Notes: generated by a model from the letters alone, not told the origin. Shown: positions 45,647-54,089, numbered from the stretch's first letter. The stretch: DNA of 64,000 bases from Pseudocitrobacter sp913778145 (GCA_035726825.1 JALNTX010000006.1:186001-250000); one strand, 5' to 3'. Program-made: numbers and translations.

Positions 45647-46681
45647 ATGAAAATCATTTGCCTCGAAGAACATTATCTCGACAGCGAGTTAGGGCGAGCG
45701 TGTATGCCTGTTGCGCTTGAGCTGGCACCTTTCCTTGGCGACTGGGGGAAAACCGTCGCTGATGGTCATAATCCTGACCGAAGCCGGCCGCAGATAGAAA
45801 AGAATGCGCTGATAAACGCGAAAGGCGCTGATTTGGGAAGCCGCCGCCTCAGGGATATGGATGAGGCGGGAATTACCCTGCAGATACTCTCTGTGGGCGG
45901 ATTCCCCCAGCTGGCACCCGAGGATGAAGCGGTAACATTAAATACGGCGGCAAACGATCGCCTTGCCGAGGCGGTAAGAAATCACCCAGATCGCTTCGCG
46001 GCATTTGCCACACTTCCCTGGGCACAGCCCAAAGATGCTGAAAATGAGCTTGTCCGCGCAGTTGAAAAACTAGGATTCAAAGGAGCACTGCTGAATGGCA
46101 GACCCTCTTCATGCTTTCTCGATCATCCTGACTATGACTCCCTGCTTTCCCGCTTTAATAAACTGAATGTGCCACTCTATCTTCATCCCGGGTTACCGCT
46201 TAAAAGCGTACAGCAGGCCTACTTCACGGGCTTCAGCGCAGAGGTCAACGCCAGGCTTTCTATGTTTGCCTGGGGCTGGCATCACGAAGCGGGGATCCAT
46301 TTGTTGCGGCTGATGTTATCGGGCGCATTTGATAAATATCCCAACCTGCAGGTAATCAGTGGCCACTGGGGGGAGATGTTACCCTTCTGGCTCCAGCGTC
46401 TTGATGACAGCCTACCACTGGCTGCAACGAGTCTGTCACGCACGCTAACGAGAACCTTCCAGGAACACGTTTACGTTACCCCGTCAGGTATGCTGACACT
46501 GCCGCACTTCAAGTTTATCTACGAGTTAATGGGGGCAGAAAGGATCCTGTTCTCCGTCGATTATCCCTATCAGACCCTGGACGGTGTAAAAACCTTTATC
46601 GACAGTCTGCCCGTCAACAAGGCTGAAAAAGAGGCCATCGCATTTCGCAATGCAGAACGTTTACTGGGCATCACGGCGTAG
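45647..46681 (+). CDS. Amidohydrolase-2 family protein (dihydroxybenzoate decarboxylase-like)
   Basis: This 344-residue TIM-barrel protein begins MKIICLEEHYLD; the Glu-x-His pair (Glu7, His9) matches the metal ligands of gamma-resorcylate and 2,3-dihydroxybenzoate decarboxylases. Further ligands are visible in LYLHPG, SGHWGE and the aspartate of FSVDYPYQ. Such enzymes reversibly decarboxylate phenolic acids in a metal-dependent, cofactor-free way; related members hydrolyse lactones. The ATG at 45647 was chosen as the one with a GTGAG ribosome site. It sits among oxidoreductase genes and gives the strongest hint of an aromatic substrate. Confidence 0.85.
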   Translation: MKIICLEEHYLDSELGRACMPVALELAPFLGDWGKTVADGHNPDRSRPQIEKNALINAKGADLGSRRLRDMDEAGITLQILSVGGFPQLAPEDEAVTLNTAANDRLAEAVRNHPDRFAAFATLPWAQPKDAENELVRAVEKLGFKGALLNGRPSSCFLDHPDYDSLLSRFNKLNVPLYLHPGLPLKSVQQAYFTGFSAEVNARLSMFAWGWHHEAGIHLLRLMLSGAFDKYPNLQVISGHWGEMLPFWLQRLDDSLPLAATSLSRTLTRTFQEHVYVTPSGMLTLPHFKFIYELMGAERILFSVDYPYQTLDGVKTFIDSLPVNKAEKEAIAFRNAERLLGITA

Positions 46682-46831
46682 TTCACAGGTTCGTGATGAC
46701 CGGTACAATGAGAACATTTGACCATTATTAGTTTTTGTCTAAAAGTGAATGAGTCTTTACTGCTCTAAAAAAAATAATGGTGTCACTCTATACTGGGTTA
46801 AACATTCACCAAATATATTTAACTCATTGAA

Positions 46832-47404
46832 ATGAAAAATATCCTTATTGTTTCAGGCCATCCTGAGCTTACCCATTCCGTCGCCAATGCCACGATCCTT
46901 GATGAAGTGGCGACCGCCCTTCCCGATGCTGAAATTCGTCGTCTGGACTGGCTCTATCCGGAAGGCAAATTCAATATCGCTGCGGAGCAGGAAAGCCTGC
47001 TCAGGGCCGATGTGATTGTCTGGCAGTTTCCTTTTTCCTGGTATGGGCTGCCCGGGTTAATGAAACAATGGCTGGACGAGGTCTTTGTCCACGGCTTCGC
47101 GCATGGCTCAACGGCGAAACTGGGCGGTAAAAAGCTGCTCCTCTCCTTCACTACAGGGGCGCCACAGGCGCTCTATACCGCTGACGGTTTCTTTGGCCAT
47201 GCCATTGAAGAGTATCTAATTCCGTTCGAGACCACAGCAAAACTGTGCAATCTTGAGCTGCTGGAGCCGGTTTATACCTGCGGTATCAGCTATGCCGATC
47301 GGGATGCCGACAAACTCGCGCAGCAAAAAACGCTTGCCCGGGAACACGCTTCAAGGCTTGTCGATCTGCTCAATTCCGTCGTGAATAATCCAGAGGGAGA
47401 ATAA
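46832..47404 (+). CDS. NAD(P)H-quinone oxidoreductase, flavodoxin fold (KefF/MdaB-like)
   Basis: This 190-residue FMN- or FAD-binding protein begins with the flavodoxin-type phosphate loop VSGHPELTHSVAN and has the active-site stretch WQFPFSWYGLPGLMKQWLDEV typical of NQO1/KefF-type quinone reductases. Such enzymes perform two-electron reduction of quinones, avoiding semiquinone radicals. It is cytoplasmic. A TATACT -10-like hexamer at 46789-46794 suggests its own promoter. The next aldo-keto reductase gene starts 2 bases after its stop, so they are coupled. Confidence 0.9.
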   Translation: MKNILIVSGHPELTHSVANATILDEVATALPDAEIRRLDWLYPEGKFNIAAEQESLLRADVIVWQFPFSWYGLPGLMKQWLDEVFVHGFAHGSTAKLGGKKLLLSFTTGAPQALYTADGFFGHAIEEYLIPFETTAKLCNLELLEPVYTCGISYADRDADKLAQQKTLAREHASRLVDLLNSVVNNPEGE

Positions 47405-47406
47405 AG

Positions 47407-48426
47407 ATGCAGTATACCCGGCTCGGTAAAAGTGACTTACTTGTCTCCCGCATCTGTATGGGATGTATGGGATTTGGCGACCCGTTAACGGGCCAGCATC
47501 GATGGACGCTGGACGAAACAGCAAGCCGGGACATCATCCGCTACGGTCTCGAAAAGGGTATCAATTTTTACGATACCGCTATCGCCTATCAGAACGGCTC
47601 CAGCGAGCGATACGTTGGCCGGGCGCTGCGGGAGATGGCAAAACGCGAGGACGTGGTGCTGGCCACCAAGTTTCTGCCACGAACCGCCGCGCAAATTGCC
47701 GCTGGGATCGGCGGAAAAGAGGCAATAGCCCGATCGCTCGACCAGAGCCTGCAGAATCTGGGGATGGACTACATCGACCTCTACATTTACCACATCTGGG
47801 ATTACAACACGCCAGTTATTGAGGTGCTTGAAGCGCTTCATGCCGCCGTTACTGCGGGCAAAGTGCGCGCTATTGGTATTTCCAATTGCTATGCCTGGCA
47901 GCTTGCGAAAGCGAACGCCCTTGCCGAACGCGAAGGGCTGACGGCCTTTGTTTCCATGCAAAGCCACTACAACCTGATTATGCGTGAAGATGAACGAGAG
48001 CTCTTCGGTCTGTGCGCTGAAGATGATATCGCCATGACCCCCTATAGCGCGCTGGCCAGCGGTCGTCTCTCCCGGAACGAAGGCCACACGCGGCGAGCCT
48101 CCGAGGATGCCTATGCCCGCGGAAAATATGACAGCACGGCTGAACAGGATAGGAGCATTATCGAGCGCGTCGCCGAGCTTGCTGAACGACATCAGGTGTC
48201 CATGACGGAAATCTCACTCGCCTGGCTGCTGACAAAAGTCACGTCACCTGTCGTAGGGGCCACAAAAAAAGATCACGTCGATGGCGCGGTAAACGCCGTA
48301 AATCTTCAACTAAACCCGGAGGAAATCCGGTTTCTGGAAGAAACCTACCAGCCGCACGCTCTGACGGGGATCATGGCGCAAAACACGCCGCAAACGAAAG
48401 ACGCCAGGCAGGTCTGGACGCGGTAG
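47407..48426 (+). CDS. Aldo-keto reductase 5
   Basis: This 339-residue protein is most like aldo-keto reductase 1 of this window (both start with LGxSxLxVSR(L/I)C and have an NGSSE/GGSSE segment after the catalytic tyrosine). Asp and Tyr are in YDTAIAYQNG, Lys in LATKFLP and His in YHIWD; VVGATKKDHV ends the NADPH site. GGGAG lies ahead of the start, inside the preceding gene's end. Two coupled reductases, one for quinones and one for carbonyls, suggest a common substrate class. Confidence 0.89.
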   Translation: MQYTRLGKSDLLVSRICMGCMGFGDPLTGQHRWTLDETASRDIIRYGLEKGINFYDTAIAYQNGSSERYVGRALREMAKREDVVLATKFLPRTAAQIAAGIGGKEAIARSLDQSLQNLGMDYIDLYIYHIWDYNTPVIEVLEALHAAVTAGKVRAIGISNCYAWQLAKANALAEREGLTAFVSMQSHYNLIMREDERELFGLCAEDDIAMTPYSALASGRLSRNEGHTRRASEDAYARGKYDSTAEQDRSIIERVAELAERHQVSMTEISLAWLLTKVTSPVVGATKKDHVDGAVNAVNLQLNPEEIRFLEETYQPHALTGIMAQNTPQTKDARQVWTR

Positions 48427-48464
48427 CCCTTATTCACTTTCATGAAAGCTTATGAGGAGGAAGG

Positions 48465-48842
48465 ATGATTTTTAAAACAGTGGTAGCCACTCTTTTCACC
48501 CTCTCCGGGCTCGCGTCAGCCCTGGCAGCAACGCCTGCTTATTACATCGCAGAGTTTCAGGCGACCGATCTTGACGCTATCAAACCGTACAGCGCTCAGG
48601 TTGAATCCACCTTCAGACCTTTTGGTGGACGCTTTATCGTCAGAGGAGGTGAACCCGATGTTAAAGAAGGGTTTGGAGCACAGGGCAGACTGGTTGTAAT
48701 CAAGTTTGAGAGTCTCAAAAATGCCCAGGACTGGTATAGCTCGGCCGCGTACCAGAAGATCATTCCTATCCGACACCGTGCCGGCAATTCGCGAACCTAT
48801 ATCGTAGAAGGATTGCCAGAACTGGCTCCTGTTACACCATAG
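48465..48842 (+). CDS. Exported DUF1330 protein
   Basis: This 125-residue protein has a Sec signal peptide (hydrophobic TLFTLSGLASALA, cleavage before ATPAYY) and a DUF1330 domain: a ferredoxin-like dimeric fold with YYIAEFQATD, GGRFIVRGG and FESLKNAQDWYSSAAYQKI. Most DUF1330 proteins are cytoplasmic and without known function, so the signal peptide is notable. AGGAGG precedes the start. It is the first of four consecutive plus-strand genes whose products carry signal peptides. Confidence 0.83.
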   Translation: MIFKTVVATLFTLSGLASALAATPAYYIAEFQATDLDAIKPYSAQVESTFRPFGGRFIVRGGEPDVKEGFGAQGRLVVIKFESLKNAQDWYSSAAYQKIIPIRHRAGNSRTYIVEGLPELAPVTP

Positions 48843-48875
48843 CGTTTTACAATCCTGTTAAGACAAAGGAGGTTT

Positions 48876-49484
48876 ATGATGGTGTTACTTCAGCGCAGAG
48901 CAGCAGCATTGTTTTTGTTTGCCTTTATTTTCCTCATGCCCGTTAGTCATGCTCATAGCCGTGAAAAGACCGACATTAAAACGCTCGTTATCGTCTCTCA
49001 CCCTTATCCGGAACGCTCAGTTCTGACAAAAGGGCTGCAGGAAGCCGCTGAGAGTCTGGAAGGCGTGACGGTTCGCAACCTTGAGACTTTGTATGGTTAT
49101 GACACACGTCAGATTAATGGCGACGCGGAGCGAAAAATGATGCGTGAACACAGTCGTGTCGTTTTTATCTTCCCGACACACTGGTTCAATATTACGCCGA
49201 TGATGAAGGCCTGGTTGAATGAAACCTGGGGGAGTGTCGGACCCGGTTTGTGGCAGGGAAAGGAGATGCTTGTAGTCAGTACAGCTGCGGGGGGAAGCTC
49301 TACTTACGGGCCGGACGGTAGGATCGGGGTATCGCTCGCGGATGTGTTTTTACCAGTGAAGGCAAGCGCCCTGCACGCAGGTATGACGTGGCTTCCTCCC
49401 CTCGTCTTTGAGAGCGCCAGCAGCGATCGATTACCTTCTTACCAACACCAACTTATAGAACGTCTTAAACAGCCATTTCAGTAA
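48876..49484 (+). CDS. Exported flavodoxin-fold NAD(P)H oxidoreductase-like protein
   Basis: The 202-residue product has a clear Sec signal (MMVLLQRRAAALFLFAFIF, cleavage after SHA) followed by a KefF/MdaB-type flavodoxin fold: VSHPYPERSVLT for the FMN phosphate loop and PTHWFNITPMMKAWLNE in the active site. Quinone reductases of this fold work in the cytoplasm with NAD(P)H; an exported one would lack that donor, so its electron source or function is unclear. GGAGG lies just before the double ATG; either ATG 48876 or 48879 may be used. Gene spacing to both sides is short, consistent with one operon. Confidence 0.85.
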   Translation: MMVLLQRRAAALFLFAFIFLMPVSHAHSREKTDIKTLVIVSHPYPERSVLTKGLQEAAESLEGVTVRNLETLYGYDTRQINGDAERKMMREHSRVVFIFPTHWFNITPMMKAWLNETWGSVGPGLWQGKEMLVVSTAAGGSSTYGPDGRIGVSLADVFLPVKASALHAGMTWLPPLVFESASSDRLPSYQHQLIERLKQPFQ

Positions 49485-49494
49485 AAGGATCATC

Positions 49495-50220
49495 GTGAAA
49501 AAGACTCTTATGCTTTTAATTTGCATGCTAATAAGCAGCCCTGTCTTTGCAACAAAGCTGGACGCGCCGGATAAGGTAGTGATGAATATCTTTGAGCTCG
49601 GCGTCAGGCCCGATCGGGACAAAGATTTTGCAGACGTAGCCAGACAGACGATTTCCGCTTCGGTTGATCATGAAGCAGGTACGCTGGCGATGTACGCCCT
49701 GCACCGCAGCGACAATCCACATAAGGCATTCATGGTCGAACTCTATGAAAACGAGAGTGCTTACCGCAAACATCTAAATGCTGAACCATACAAGGCATTC
49801 GCTGCCCGGGCACCTGACATTATCGATTGGAAAAATAAAATCACTCTGGAGCCCCAATTTCTGGGGGACAAACACATCATACCGAATGAGCGAACCATTA
49901 ATAATCTGGTGATCGTCGAGGTAAAGCCTGAATTTCAGACCGAATTTAAAAACATCGTCCTGCCCGAAATGGCGGAATCGCTCAAAGTAGAGAAAGGCGT
50001 ATTAGCGATGTATGCCGCTACAGATTCACAGACTCCGAACCGCTGGTATTTCTATGAGATTTACGCCAGTGAGGAAGCGTATCAACTGCACCGACAAACG
50101 CCACACTTCCGTGACTATCTCAGGCAAACGGCGCATATGAGCACCAGTAAGGACGCTATCCCGGTAAAACCGGTATTTCTTCGTAACAAAGGCGGAATCA
50201 AACAGGATCCGCACCGTTGA
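49495..50220 (+). CDS. Exported protein with two ABM (quinol monooxygenase-like) domains
   Basis: This 241-residue protein starts with GTG after AAGGA. A signal peptide (TLMLLICMLISSPVFA) is followed by two antibiotic-biosynthesis-monooxygenase (ABM) domains in tandem, about residues 28-115 and 130-225. Each has the E(A/K)GxLAMYA strand and the E(L/I)Y(E/A)xExAYxxH motif. Single-domain relatives such as YgiN oxidise quinols or act as cofactor-free monooxygenases as dimers; a tandem copy could form a pseudo-dimer. Ten bases after the flavodoxin gene. Confidence 0.83.
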   Translation: MKKTLMLLICMLISSPVFATKLDAPDKVVMNIFELGVRPDRDKDFADVARQTISASVDHEAGTLAMYALHRSDNPHKAFMVELYENESAYRKHLNAEPYKAFAARAPDIIDWKNKITLEPQFLGDKHIIPNERTINNLVIVEVKPEFQTEFKNIVLPEMAESLKVEKGVLAMYAATDSQTPNRWYFYEIYASEEAYQLHRQTPHFRDYLRQTAHMSTSKDAIPVKPVFLRNKGGIKQDPHR

Positions 50221-50235
50221 CCAGTGAGGATTGAC

Positions 50236-51039
50236 ATGAAAAGCGTAATTGCAGCAGCGGCCATGTCGCTTGTTATTTCTGATTTTGCTAATGCTGAGGA
50301 AACAAGAGGTAAAACTATGATGAAAATTGAACCTTCAGCGATTTCTGAAGCTGATATTCGTTCTGTCTCACCGGCTCTTGCGCGCTTTGGTCGAGAAGCT
50401 ATTACTGAAGATCTGTGGACACGCGATGCCCTCTCGCCCAGGGATCGTAGTATGGTGACCGTCGCCATGCTAATTGCCAGAAACCAGCCTGGCGACCTTA
50501 AGCACTATATAGACATTGCCCTTGATAATGGCGTTACACCAGCGGAATTGTCAGAAATCATTACCCATCTGGCGTTCTACTCAGGTTGGCCAAATGCAAT
50601 GTCAGCCGTCAGCGTGACCAAAGCAGTATTTGAAACTCGTGGCGTCACGGCAGATGCACTTCCTGAAGCTTCTCCGGACCTGCTTCCTCTCAATCAGGAA
50701 GCAGAAAAGCAGCGTTCAGAGACAGTGGAAAAAAATGTTGGCCCAATATCTCCGGGCCTGGTTAAATTCACTGCAGATCCACTGTTCCTGGATCTCTGGC
50801 AAAGACCCGCGCTGAAACCCCGCGACAGAAGCCTGATTACGGTCAGCGCCTTAATCGCATCCGGACAGAGCGCGCAGATTGGCTATCACCTCAATAGAGC
50901 AATGGATAATGGACTTTCTGTTGAGGAAGCTGGTGAGATCGTTACCTAGGCCGCGTTCTATGCTGGCTGGCCAAACGCATTTACCGCTGCTCCGGTTGTG
51001 GGAGAGGTGCTAAACAATCGATCATCGAGTAAAAGGTAA
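50236..51039 (+). pseudogene. Exported carboxymuconolactone decarboxylase-like gene with one amber codon
   Basis: From ATG 50236 (GAGG seven bases ahead) the frame codes a signal peptide (MKSVIAAAAMSLVISDFANA) and two carboxymuconolactone-decarboxylase-type domains. A TAG at 50947-50949 interrupts the second. After it the same frame continues AAFYAGWPNAFTAAPVVGEV to a TAA at 51037-51039. The first domain has the matching HLAFYSGWPNAMSAV, so the interrupted position is where Gln or His is expected; CAG to TAG is the simplest change. AhpD-like cysteines (CxxC) are absent. Without read-through, about 30 residues are lost. Pseudogene or amber-suppressed gene. Confidence 0.82.
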
Positions 51040-51346
51040 CATTACTGAACACTAAAACCTGACGCACATCACAAAATTAGAACGATCAGTTCATGAACCA
51101 ACAGACGTGACATCGAGTGATTTATGGACAGCGTTTAACACAGTTATGAACCAAAACTGAGTTCATAACTGTGAGTTTGAATCGCCATTTGATTAATATC
51201 CATTTAAAACAGTTTGTTATACTGTTTCTGGTGCTGTCGTAAATTATGTATATTCCTCAAACCCAGAATAGTTAAATGCGATTAGTGAGTCTATTACTTC
51301 ATGGTTCACTCGCGCTGCCACCACAATCAGCATGTGGTGAATATTG
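51040..51346. other. Gap with two palindromes after the redox operon
   Basis: GTTCATGAAC (51089-51098, perfect) and CAGTTATGAAC-N9-GTTCATAACTG (51141-51171, perfect 11-bp arms) share the GTTCAT/ATGAAC core. No gene is seen. They may be operators or a weak terminator of the plus-strand operon. Confidence 0.5.
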
Positions 51347-51374
51347 AGGTACTTCCCTTTTGAAGTACCTTTTC
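51347..51374. terminator. Hairpin between redox operon and DUF3237 gene
   Basis: AGGTACTTC / GAAGTACCT arms with a 6-base loop and a T run on the plus strand; lies 8 bases beyond the DUF3237 stop, so it can serve both directions. Confidence 0.7.
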
Positions 51375-51377
51375 CGT

Positions 51378-51845
51378 TCAGCTCACACGATAAAAAGCTA
51401 GTTTTACACCATCAGAAGTACGGCTTGCAGAACAGATAAAAATTGATGTTCGTAGCCATTCTAGTTCAGGCGAATCTACCTCAAAAACAGGTACAGTTTT
51501 AAAATAAATGTCAGAGGGTAAAATTTGATTGAAGAAACTCATATCCTCAGTAAAGAGCAAAGATTTGTACTCTGCTGGCACTGTGCGTATGCCGTTATTT
51601 TCAATATAAACTGTCCCTTCTGAAACCTTTAAGGCATACCGTGCAGAAAGTCGGCATACTCCATTGGGGTCGATTATCTGACTATCAACGCCCCCTGGTA
51701 GAACTTCACCAGTTAGTTCGCCGGAAACCTTTCCTCTCAAAATTGGTATTAACTGACGCTTGCCAGTCACAGGAGAGTTAGAAACAATGATTGGCTGATC
51801 GACAACAATATCGATACTAAAAGAAAATTCGAGTTTTGGGTCCAT
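51378..51845 (-). CDS. DUF3237 family protein
   Basis: This 155-residue protein belongs to DUF3237, a small beta-barrel family without proven activity. Visible features: FSFSIDIVVDQPIIVSNS, ILRGKVSGELTGEVLPGG and the closing SRTSDGVKLAFYRVS. ATG 51845 has AGGAGG six bases upstream, a very strong site, and is preferred to an extension of 25 codons. DUF3237 genes often stand near genes for aromatic compound metabolism, which would fit the island to its left; that is inference from context. Confidence 0.78.
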   Translation of the reverse strand: MDPKLEFSFSIDIVVDQPIIVSNSPVTGKRQLIPILRGKVSGELTGEVLPGGVDSQIIDPNGVCRLSARYALKVSEGTVYIENNGIRTVPAEYKSLLFTEDMSFFNQILPSDIYFKTVPVFEVDSPELEWLRTSIFICSASRTSDGVKLAFYRVS

Positions 51846-52024
51846 GAAATCCTCCTGAGACTTCACTTTATAGCAATAGCAACACACAAAATAGCGCAAA
51901 AAGTGAATTGATTTCATCACATTTTTAAATCATCACAGCTTTTGAAAATACTCTGCTTCAGTGATAACTGATACCCAAACGTAGGTTATCCATCGTCAGA
52001 TTTTACTTAGCATGCGTCCAAATT

Positions 52025-52822
52025 TTACCCCAGACACTCAACATACTTTTTGGCCGACCGCTGGACTATCAATGCACCATCACCATATACATCTCTACCG
52101 GTAAACGCACCGTGGATAACATCGAACTCAATATGCTGTAAGCGCTGCGCGATATCATTCACCGTTGCGGCAGATAACGGTAACATGTTTGGGTAACTCC
52201 ACATAAAGGACACGGATTGCCCACCCGGTGCCACCTGAATGATATCGCCAGATAGCAGCATCCCCTTCCCTTTAGCATGATGGAGCACCGTTCCTCCGGC
52301 AAAATGGCCGCCCAGACGGATGAGCTGAATGTCCTCATCAAGCCTGTATGTGTCGCCCTGCCAAAGTTGTATACGCGGGCTGTCTCTACCTATCCATTGC
52401 CTGTCGTCTGCATGGAGATAAATTGGCGCATTAAATGCCTCTGCCCAGTCTTGCATTGTGCTGTAATAATGTGGGTGTGAAATCGCTATTGCTTTTAATC
52501 CACCAAGCGCTGAAATAAGTGTCCGGGTAGCTTCATCAAGATTAGCAATACAATCCCATAAAATATTTCCCGCAGGCGTTATTAACACGAACGCACGCTG
52601 ACCAATGGCAAATGAAGGTACGCTTTCCAGTGTCAACAATGTGGGCGTGAGCTGCTGCCACTGATTGCGATGGTTTGAATGTAACGTTTCTGGAGAAATC
52701 CATTCCTGACCAGAAACTGGAACAAATTGTCTTTCATCTTCACAAATGGAGCATCGATCAGGTTTGCCATGCTTGACTGAATAGGCGGTACCGCAGGCTT
52801 TGCATAGAATGTTTACCATCAT
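52025..52822 (-). CDS. MBL-fold protein with N-terminal zinc ribbon
   Basis: This 265-residue protein begins with a zinc-ribbon-like CKACG...CSIC (residues 5-27) followed by a metallo-beta-lactamase fold. The HxHxDH motif is degenerate (ISHPHYYST), while GGHFAGG and LSGDI keep later metal ligands. Enzymes of the fold hydrolyse thioesters, lactones or phosphodiesters; with a reduced first motif it may bind one metal or none. The start was set at 52822, after AAGGAAC; an upstream TTG at 52843 is possible. A strong terminator separates it from the membrane protein gene upstream. Confidence 0.82.
   Translation of the reverse strand: MMVNILCKACGTAYSVKHGKPDRCSICEDERQFVPVSGQEWISPETLHSNHRNQWQQLTPTLLTLESVPSFAIGQRAFVLITPAGNILWDCIANLDEATRTLISALGGLKAIAISHPHYYSTMQDWAEAFNAPIYLHADDRQWIGRDSPRIQLWQGDTYRLDEDIQLIRLGGHFAGGTVLHHAKGKGMLLSGDIIQVAPGGQSVSFMWSYPNMLPLSAATVNDIAQRLQHIEFDVIHGAFTGRDVYGDGALIVQRSAKKYVECLG
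52263..52270 (-). other. KOPS-like octamer on the minus strand, right of dif
   Basis: CCCTTCCC, same orientation as at 45387. Confidence 0.35.
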
Positions 52823-52867
52823 GTTCCTTATTTTTGTTTTCAACGTGGTGACTTATATTTTAATAGC

Positions 52868-52893
52868 AAAAACCGACCCTGAGGTCGGTTTTT
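52868..52893. terminator. Bidirectional terminator AAAAACCGACC / GGTCGGTTTTT
   Basis: Perfect 11-bp arms, 4-base loop, A and T runs on both sides, 15 bases after the membrane protein stop on the minus strand. Confidence 0.88.
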
Positions 52894-52908
52894 ACAAAAA
52901 GACAATAC

Positions 52909-53901
52909 TTACAGCGGTGATGTTGTGACGACCGTGCGGGTCTGGCGGCGATACCCCACACTACCCATGGCGCCAGCAACTACGCCCATCACAATAAGCA
53001 TAAAGAAACTGTACCAACTGGCTTTGGCGGCAGCAGCTGCGGCTTTATCAGCAGCCTCACGCGCTTTTTGCGCAGCCTCTTTTTTCAACTCCTCATATTT
53101 TTGACGAGCTGCCTGATAATTTTGCTCTGCCTGATTAACCATCTGTTCAGCTTCGGCATCACTTTTACCAGTACGTGCAATGATAATATTTTTCAGCGCC
53201 TGACGATCCGCTGCTTCGAATGTTGCACTATTTCTATCGGCAAGACCTTTTATAAACTGGGTGATATCACCGCCCTGATTCACCTGGTTCTGTGCCATTT
53301 GCCCCTCATTACGTGCATTTTGCTCAAGGGCCTCTGGTTGCAATTCGGGTTTACCGGTCTGTCTTAATGTCAGCTCCAGTTGATTTTGAAAATCATCGAG
53401 ATTGATATTATTTTCATCCATTTTCTCTTTTGCTACTTGCACAACGGAAGGCGCAACCGATTTAATGCCGCTACCTACAGCCTGCATGCCTGAGCCAACA
53501 ATATTCAGCGCTCCGGTTGTTGCACTATTGGCTAACATTAGCAAAAAAGTTGTACAAATAAGGGTGTTTACGCCAAAAACAAGCACACCATGTACTGTGC
53601 CATGACGATAAGCCAGCCAACCACCAACAAAACCGCCTACTGCTGCAGAAATTATCATGCTAATTCCCGTCCAGATAGCAGCGCCAGTAGCCAGCCCGTT
53701 GAGTGGATGTTCCTCCTGAAGCGGATCAACAGTGGTTGCGCCAATTGCCGATCCTAAAATAATAAGAAGTAAATAAATCACAATGGAGATAACAACACCG
53801 GCAAAGACGGCACTCCATGAGATTTTCTTAAAAGCAGGGGTAGTCACCGTCGGATAAAGAGGATCGTATTGCCTCTCTTCAATATGTTGATAATTAGCCA
53901 T
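52909..53901 (-). CDS. Membrane protein of unknown function (YrzE/TIGR04086-like ends)
   Basis: This 330-residue protein has a cytoplasmic N-terminus and transmembrane segments at about residues 32-54, 71-93 and 104-125. A long, mostly helical, Gln/Asn/Ala-rich soluble part follows (about 130-285: repeated AEQNYQAARQKYEELKKEAA coiled-coil type). A last transmembrane helix (about 295-315) leads to a short basic tail. ATG 53901 has GGAG seven bases ahead. I do not know its function. It lies downstream of the trehalose operon, separated by 251 bases and a hairpin, and may belong to the same osmotic or stationary-phase response. Confidence 0.75.
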   Translation of the reverse strand: MANYQHIEERQYDPLYPTVTTPAFKKISWSAVFAGVVISIVIYLLLIILGSAIGATTVDPLQEEHPLNGLATGAAIWTGISMIISAAVGGFVGGWLAYRHGTVHGVLVFGVNTLICTTFLLMLANSATTGALNIVGSGMQAVGSGIKSVAPSVVQVAKEKMDENNINLDDFQNQLELTLRQTGKPELQPEALEQNARNEGQMAQNQVNQGGDITQFIKGLADRNSATFEAADRQALKNIIIARTGKSDAEAEQMVNQAEQNYQAARQKYEELKKEAAQKAREAADKAAAAAAKASWYSFFMLIVMGVVAGAMGSVGYRRQTRTVVTTSPL

Positions 53902-54089
53902 TTCAATCTCCACTATTGTGTTAACTCAGATACATTTAGGTCATGACTTATAAAACCAACGTCTATTTAAGCGTAGCCTTGATTGAAATAATTGAACGCA
54001 TATTTGAACTGAAACGTATGGTATTGACCAAATCGCGTGTTTAAATAGGAATTTTCAACTGATATAATATCAACAGTGTGGTTATTTCT

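Noticed and set aside
47485..48192. 235-residue open frame antisense to aldo-keto reductase 5
   Set aside because: Mirror frame of a well-conserved gene with no family signature or ribosome site.
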